Positions 6,959 to 9,410 of a DNA stretch of 9,410 nucleotides are shown piece after piece. The stretch is from Patescibacteria group bacterium UBA910. Its GTDB lineage: Bacteria; Patescibacteriota; Minisyncoccia; Phycocordibacterales; DATDWN01. The stretch is taken from positions 1 through 9,410 of the forward strand of contig DBEI01000020.1 in the NCBI GenBank assembly GCA_002294445.1. Direction: 5' to 3'. The notes beneath the pieces were generated by a model. That model had not been told where the DNA came from. It searched no databases and saw nothing but the letters and a program-made list of their open reading frames with translations. Position 1 is the stretch's first letter. The number at the start of each line of letters is the position of its first letter. The position numbers and the translations under genes are program-made.

Positions 6959-7639
6959 ATGGCTTATGTTTTAGGTTACATCTACGCTGATGGAACTTTA
7001 ATTAATGCGGATTATATACGCGGTAAATATATTACTATTACAAGCGTTGATAAAGACTCAATAAAAAGACTAAGAGCATACTTAAATTCTGAACACGTAA
7101 TTTTCACCAGAAAACCAACACATACCAAAGGTAAACTTCAGTATGGACTTAAGGTTGGGAGTCATAAAATCTATGATGACCTACTAAAGTTGGGGCTATA
7201 CCCAAACAAATCCCTAACAATATCTTTTCCTGATGTGCCTCAAAAATACTTAGCTGATTTTGTTAGAGGATATTTTGACGGAGATGGATGTATCTATTTT
7301 GAAAAAAGCACTGGAACTCAGGGGCAAAAAATTATAAAAAGACTACGCACTATTTTTACAAGTGGATCAAAAAATTATTTAGTTAAAATGGAGGAAAACT
7401 TAAAAAAAATTGGTTTAGAAAATGGCAAGATATACAAGAGTCAACGTGCACACCAACTTGTTTATCCCACCAAAGATTCAGTGACACTTTTTATAAGGAT
7501 GTATTCAAATACTGGCAAAAATTCATTTTTTATGCGAAAATTCAATAAATTTAAAGAATACTTTAAATCCAAATCAGAAAGTATTGATATCGTTGAAAAA
7601 ATAATAAAAGTTCACAGTTACGGCCATGTGGTGAAGTAG
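6959..7639 (+). CDS. LAGLIDADG homing endonuclease, free-standing
   Basis: Proteins of this family cut a long DNA target and spread their own gene by repair of the break. The 226-residue ORF has two LAGLIDADG helices: LGYIYADG (5-12, metal-binding D11) and FVRGYFDGDG (101-110, D109), so it should act as a monomer. ATG 6959 has GGAG seven bases upstream. However, the frame is open back to the rbfA stop, and the residues just before the ATG (VNEEFFERWSHN) resemble the conserved lead-in of such enzymes. No ATG, GTG or TTG exists there, so the native start may be non-standard or lost. The gene is rich in A-ending codons and visibly more AT-rich than infB or rbfA, which suggests horizontal arrival. 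Its TAG stop lies at 7637-7639, inside the D-arm of tRNA-Cys, so the two genes overlap by 18 bases. The flanking genes are intact and no intron core was recognised. Confidence 0.88.
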   Translation: MAYVLGYIYADGTLINADYIRGKYITITSVDKDSIKRLRAYLNSEHVIFTRKPTHTKGKLQYGLKVGSHKIYDDLLKLGLYPNKSLTISFPDVPQKYLADFVRGYFDGDGCIYFEKSTGTQGQKIIKRLRTIFTSGSKNYLVKMEENLKKIGLENGKIYKSQRAHQLVYPTKDSVTLFIRMYSNTGKNSFFMRKFNKFKEYFKSKSESIDIVEKIIKVHSYGHVVK

Positions 7640-7694
7640 CTAACACAGCGGTCTGCAAAACCGCGATACGCGGGTGCGAATCCCGCCATGGCCT
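7622..7694 (+). tRNA. tRNA-Cys (GCA)
   Basis: All arms pair: acceptor GGCCATG (7622-7628) with CATGGCC (7687-7693); D-arm GTG/CAC (7631-7633/7644-7646); anticodon arm GCGGT/ACCGC (7648-7652/7660-7664) with loop CTGCAAA and anticodon GCA at 7655-7657; T-arm GCGGG/CCCGC (7670-7674/7682-7686). The discriminator is T7694, the U73 typical of tRNA-Cys. CCA is not encoded (CCC follows). Its first 18 bases are also the last codons of the homing endonuclease. Confidence 0.95.
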
Positions 7695-7715
7695 CCCCAA
7701 AATAGATTGGAGTAT

Positions 7716-7802
7716 GCCCGGGTGATGAAACTGGTAGACATAGGGGACTTAAAATCCCCAGCCTTTAAAAGCGTGTGGGTTCGATTCCCACTCCCGGCAC
7801 CA
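7716..7802 (+). tRNA. tRNA-Leu (TAA), CCA encoded
   Basis: D-arm ATG/CAT; anticodon arm GGGGA/TCCCC with loop CTTAAAA and anticodon TAA at 7750-7752; long variable arm (7760-7774); T-arm GTGGG/CCCAC (7775-7779/7787-7791). The acceptor GCCCGGG (7716-7722) pairs with TCCCGGC (7792-7798) except for a C4-C69 mismatch and a terminal G-U. Discriminator A7799, then CCA at 7800-7802. It is the only tRNA here with CCA encoded. Confidence 0.93.
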
Positions 7803-7839
7803 CCCCTCCCGCCGTGTTATAAATAGAGCGTTATTCAAT

Positions 7840-7912
7840 GCATCCATAGCTCAGTTGGTAGAGCAACTCCCTCTTAAGGAGATGGTCGCAGGTTCGAATC
7901 CTGCTGGGTGCA
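7840..7912 (+). tRNA. tRNA-Lys (CTT)
   Basis: Acceptor GCATCCA (7840-7846) pairs with TGGGTGC (7905-7911), with one G-U. D-arm GCTC/GAGC (7849-7852/7861-7864). Anticodon stem 7866-7870/7878-7882 has an A27-A43 mismatch at its top; loop CTCTTAA with anticodon CTT at 7873-7875. T-arm GCAGG/CCTGC with TTCGAAT loop. Discriminator A7912; CCA is not encoded. The 3' end is also part of the outer stem of the following terminator hairpin. Confidence 0.95.
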
Positions 7913-7960
7913 CACGAGGAAAAAATCTGGACTACTCCAGATTTTTTCTATCGTGTGCAC
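7908..7960. terminator. Bidirectional factor-independent terminator after tRNA-Lys, extended into the tRNA 3' end
   Basis: Core stem: six A (7920-7925) plus TCTGGA (7926-7931) pair with TCCAGA (7936-7941) plus six T (7942-7947), loop CTAC, so it can end transcription on either strand. An additional perfect 10-bp outer stem pairs GTGCACACGA (7908-7917) with TCGTGTGCAC (7951-7960). The first five bases of this arm are the 3' end of tRNA-Lys. Confidence 0.85.
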
Positions 7961-8096
7961 GACGGAGCTATGTTTTTTTACCAACAAAAACGAACGAATC
8001 ATAGGCTGGAGGAAATTTTGTTTTGACGAAAACAAAATTATCTAAAGCACACATAAGTAGAAAAACAACTGCTCTTATGTTAGACTGCTATTCATT
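7961..8096 (+). other. Spacer between tRNA-Lys and tRNA-Leu with two hairpins
   Basis: No coding frame is seen. T7 at 7973-7979 follows the terminator. A perfect 11-bp hairpin pairs AATTTTGTTTT (8014-8024) with AAAACAAAATT (8029-8039), loop GACG. A second hairpin pairs ACATAAG (8051-8057) with CTTATGT (8074-8080), loop of 16 bases. TTGACG (8023-8028) resembles a -35 box, but no -10 box stands at proper spacing. The content may be a small RNA or processing signals for the downstream tRNA; nothing decides between these. Confidence 0.4.
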
Positions 8097-8178
8097 GGGC
8101 AAGTGGCGGAATTGGTATACGCGCCAGTCTTAGGAACTGGTTCCGTAAGGATTGAGGGTTCGAGTCCCTCCTTGCTCA
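8097..8178 (+). tRNA. tRNA-Leu (TAG)
   Basis: Acceptor GGGCAAG (8097-8103) pairs with CTTGCTC (8171-8177), with one G-U. Anticodon arm CCAGT/ACTGG (8124-8128/8136-8140), loop CTTAGGA, anticodon TAG at 8131-8133. The long class II variable arm contains TCC-GTAA-GGA. T-arm GAGGG/CCCTC with loop TTCGAGT. Discriminator A8178; CCA is not encoded (CAA follows). Confidence 0.95.
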
Positions 8179-8183
8179 CAAAG

Positions 8184-8209
8184 AAAAACCATCTTTTAGG
8201 TGTTTTTTT
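8184..8209 (+). terminator. Probable terminator after tRNA-Leu (TAG)
   Basis: AAAAACC (8184-8190) can pair with GG plus T-tract (8199-8207) around the loop ATCTTTTA, with a small bulge at TG (8201-8202). It runs into seven T (8203-8209). The stem is weak, but the position just after the tRNA and the T-run support the role. Confidence 0.5.
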
Positions 8210-8278
8210 ATTTCTATCGAAGTCCTTTCTTTTCTCTTTTTTACCCATTTATAGAGCCATTTTTTAGCACTCAAAACA

Positions 8279-8306
8279 TTGACAAACATATTAAAAGTGA
8301 TATAAT
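8279..8306 (+). promoter_or_regulatory. Consensus promoter of the Band-7 gene
   Basis: Perfect -35 TTGACA (8279-8284), 16-base spacer and perfect -10 TATAAT (8301-8306): the best sigma70-type promoter in the window. The predicted start near 8313 gives a leader of about 68 bases. Confidence 0.85.
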
Positions 8307-8318
8307 TATACTTGTAAA

Positions 8319-8359
8319 TCAACGAGCGGTTCAATCCCTTCGTTTGACACGTTCGTTGA
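8319..8359 (+). promoter_or_regulatory. Leader hairpin upstream of the Band-7 gene
   Basis: TCAACGAGCG (8319-8328) pairs with CGTTCGTTGA (8350-8359), ten pairs with one G-U. TCAA (8331-8334) can pair with TTGA (8344-8347) inside. It lies between the predicted transcript start and the Shine-Dalgarno and does not cover the latter. It may stabilise the mRNA or regulate it; no known leader class was recognised. Confidence 0.5.
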
Positions 8360-8367
8360 CAATTGAA

Positions 8368-8373
8368 AAGGAG
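8368..8373 (+). promoter_or_regulatory. Strong Shine-Dalgarno of the Band-7 gene
   Basis: AAGGAG with 7 bases to ATG 8381. It fixes the start codon and contrasts with the other genes in the window, most of which lack a Shine-Dalgarno. Confidence 0.85.
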
Positions 8374-8380
8374 AAAGAAA

Positions 8381-9410
8381 ATGTTAGTGATTACAATAAT
8401 AATGTTGTGCGCGCTCATCCTATTCACCCGATACATGTATCGGGTGGTGAAAAAAGGATGGAAAGCACACGGCGGGATCAAGGGATGGTTTACACCATTT
8501 ACCCCAAACCTCATCCAATGTGTCACCGTCGGTGATCAGGGGTCAATTATCAAGTACATTGCCAACCTTGGTGACAAGGATGTTGATCCATCTACAGGAA
8601 AAATTATCCCTAAGGTAGAAATCGACAAACGCACCGGATGGGATCTTTTGGATTGGACGATTCGAGAAAAGTACGGTTATGCGTACATCGGCCCTCCATA
8701 CCAGCCATGGTCGCGACGTATCAAAATGCTTAAGATTGATCGTGTGGTATGGAAAGCCACTAAAGAACAGCTGACAACCGAATATACCATTGACAAAATC
8801 ACTTCTGGACCAAAAGATGCTCCAGGTCTCTACCATAAGTTCCCTCGTGTAAACGGACTTACGGACATTGACACCGCAAGTGACTTCCGTATCGACCTAC
8901 TCACGACAGCCATCTGTGAAGTAGAGGATGCCTCTCCGGCATTCACCACATACACAGACAACTTGCTTCAAACTGCAAGTAGCATCATCAACTCCGTGCT
9001 CAACCTTGAGATCAAACGAGTCACATGGGAAGAGTTCAGAAAAACAATTGCCGAAAAACTCAACGAGAAAAATCTCGATATCATCAACGATTTACTTAAA
9101 CCCACAGGACTAACGATCACGCAGTTGACCTATGATGATTTCGGGATTAGTAAGTCCAGTCGACCAGTGCAAGACGCACTTGAAGAAAGACGAATCGCTC
9201 AAGCAGAAGCTGATGCAGCTCGAGAAAGAGCAAAAGGTAAAGCAGATTCCGAACGCACAGAAGCACAAGGCAAAGCCGATGCAGCTCGTACCGCAGCAGA
9301 TGCCGAGCTTTACAGACTCGATAAACTCGGCGAAGGTACAAAAAAAGTAATTGTTGCAGAAGCAGAAGGTGAAGCGGAAAGGACGCAAAAGCTTATCGCA
9401 CAGTACATTG
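8381..9410 (+). CDS. Band-7/SPFH-type membrane protein (flotillin/stomatin-like), partial at the right edge
   Basis: 343 codons stay open to the edge. One N-terminal hydrophobic segment (about 2-16) is followed by basic residues (R17, R21, K24, K25), so the bulk is probably cytoplasmic. A beta-rich region (about 44-265) has the general look of an SPFH domain: a start like that of Band-7 proteins (LIQCVTVGDQGSIIKYIA, 44-61), a segment where the protein switches between paired strands, and a helical part with DNLLQTASSIINSVL (193-207). From about 266 the sequence becomes a long Ala/Glu/Lys/Arg coiled coil with near-repeats such as KGKAD (285-289) and QGKAD (296-300), as in flotillins. Such proteins form large membrane cages or scaffolds; the client here is unknown. 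Codons end in C more often than in the neighbouring genes. Together with the consensus promoter and good Shine-Dalgarno, this suggests high expression. It is probably a single-gene unit behind the tRNA terminator. Confidence 0.82.
   Translation, partial: MLVITIIMLCALILFTRYMYRVVKKGWKAHGGIKGWFTPFTPNLIQCVTVGDQGSIIKYIANLGDKDVDPSTGKIIPKVEIDKRTGWDLLDWTIREKYGYAYIGPPYQPWSRRIKMLKIDRVVWKATKEQLTTEYTIDKITSGPKDAPGLYHKFPRVNGLTDIDTASDFRIDLLTTAICEVEDASPAFTTYTDNLLQTASSIINSVLNLEIKRVTWEEFRKTIAEKLNEKNLDIINDLLKPTGLTITQLTYDDFGISKSSRPVQDALEERRIAQAEADAARERAKGKADSERTEAQGKADAARTAADAELYRLDKLGEGTKKVIVAEAEGEAERTQKLIAQYI

Noticed and set aside
6927..6974. 15-codon ORF before the endonuclease in another frame, as a leader peptide
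   Set aside because: It is short, has no ribosome site and overlaps the better-supported start.
6539..7639. rbfA-endonuclease fusion by read-through of TAA
   Set aside because: The frames match, but RbfA has normal length and nothing supports recoding of TAA. The shared frame has a one-in-three chance.
6866..7694. Group I intron with an internal endonuclease in tRNA-Cys
   Set aside because: tRNA-Cys is complete and contiguous, rbfA is complete, and no intron core elements were recognised.
8264..8272. TTAGCACTC, the left half of a CIRCE (HrcA) operator, just before the Band-7 promoter
   Set aside because: The inverted half GAGTGCTAA is absent at the required distance, so this is probably chance.
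8176..8535. Two long overlapping ORFs, one on each strand (8200-8535 plus, 8176-8526 minus)
   Set aside because: They cover the tRNA end, a terminator, a consensus promoter and the start of the Band-7 gene, and show no family features.
1..9410. CRISPR arrays, insertion sequences, or recoding of TGA
   Set aside because: No spaced direct repeats, transposase or in-frame TGA codons were found. The only mobile gene seen is the homing endonuclease.

Overview
The window looks like part of a small bacterial genome of the Candidate Phyla Radiation (Patescibacteria, Parcubacteria-like). The reasons are a cut-down IF-2 with no N-terminal extension, short proteins throughout, a DUF4446 membrane protein, a Band-7 protein and a free-standing LAGLIDADG gene beside tRNAs. 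This placement is inference. TGA is used as a stop (cysteine desulfurase) and never falls in frame, so the standard bacterial code fits.

Left part, minus strand (1-4393). In transcription order there is an IscS/NifS-type cysteine desulfurase, a membrane-anchored HtrA/trypsin-fold protein that has lost all three catalytic residues, and the disaggregase ClpB, which is cut by the left edge just after its second Walker B motif. Between the HtrA-like gene and clpB lies the most striking non-coding signal: a nested set of inverted repeats (2112-2335). It folds best as a plus-strand RNA, with an outer stem of about 25 bp, a side hairpin and an inner stem of about 20 bp. No ncRNA family was recognised.

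Central part, plus strand (4447-6865). A DUF4446 protein is transcribed divergently from the desulfurase. It is followed by the translation pair infB-rbfA (initiation factor 2 and 30S maturation factor), one base apart. The gap before infB holds two hairpins that compete for the same segment.

Right part, plus strand (6866-9410). A LAGLIDADG homing endonuclease gene sits between rbfA and a tRNA cluster: Cys-GCA, Leu-TAA, Lys-CTT, Leu-TAG. Its stop codon lies inside tRNA-Cys. The spacers around the tRNAs hold a strong bidirectional terminator and two more hairpins. The window ends in a Band-7/SPFH membrane protein, open at the right edge, with a near-consensus promoter, a structured leader and a good Shine-Dalgarno.

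Two styles of initiation are visible. The HtrA-like and DUF4446 genes have -10 boxes 6-7 bases before ATG, which implies leaderless mRNAs. The Band-7 gene has a leader of roughly 70 bases with a Shine-Dalgarno. Known roles represented are protein quality control (ClpB), sulfur mobilisation (desulfurase), and translation (IF-2, RbfA, tRNAs). The jobs of the pseudoprotease, the DUF4446 protein and the Band-7 protein are not determined by the sequence.
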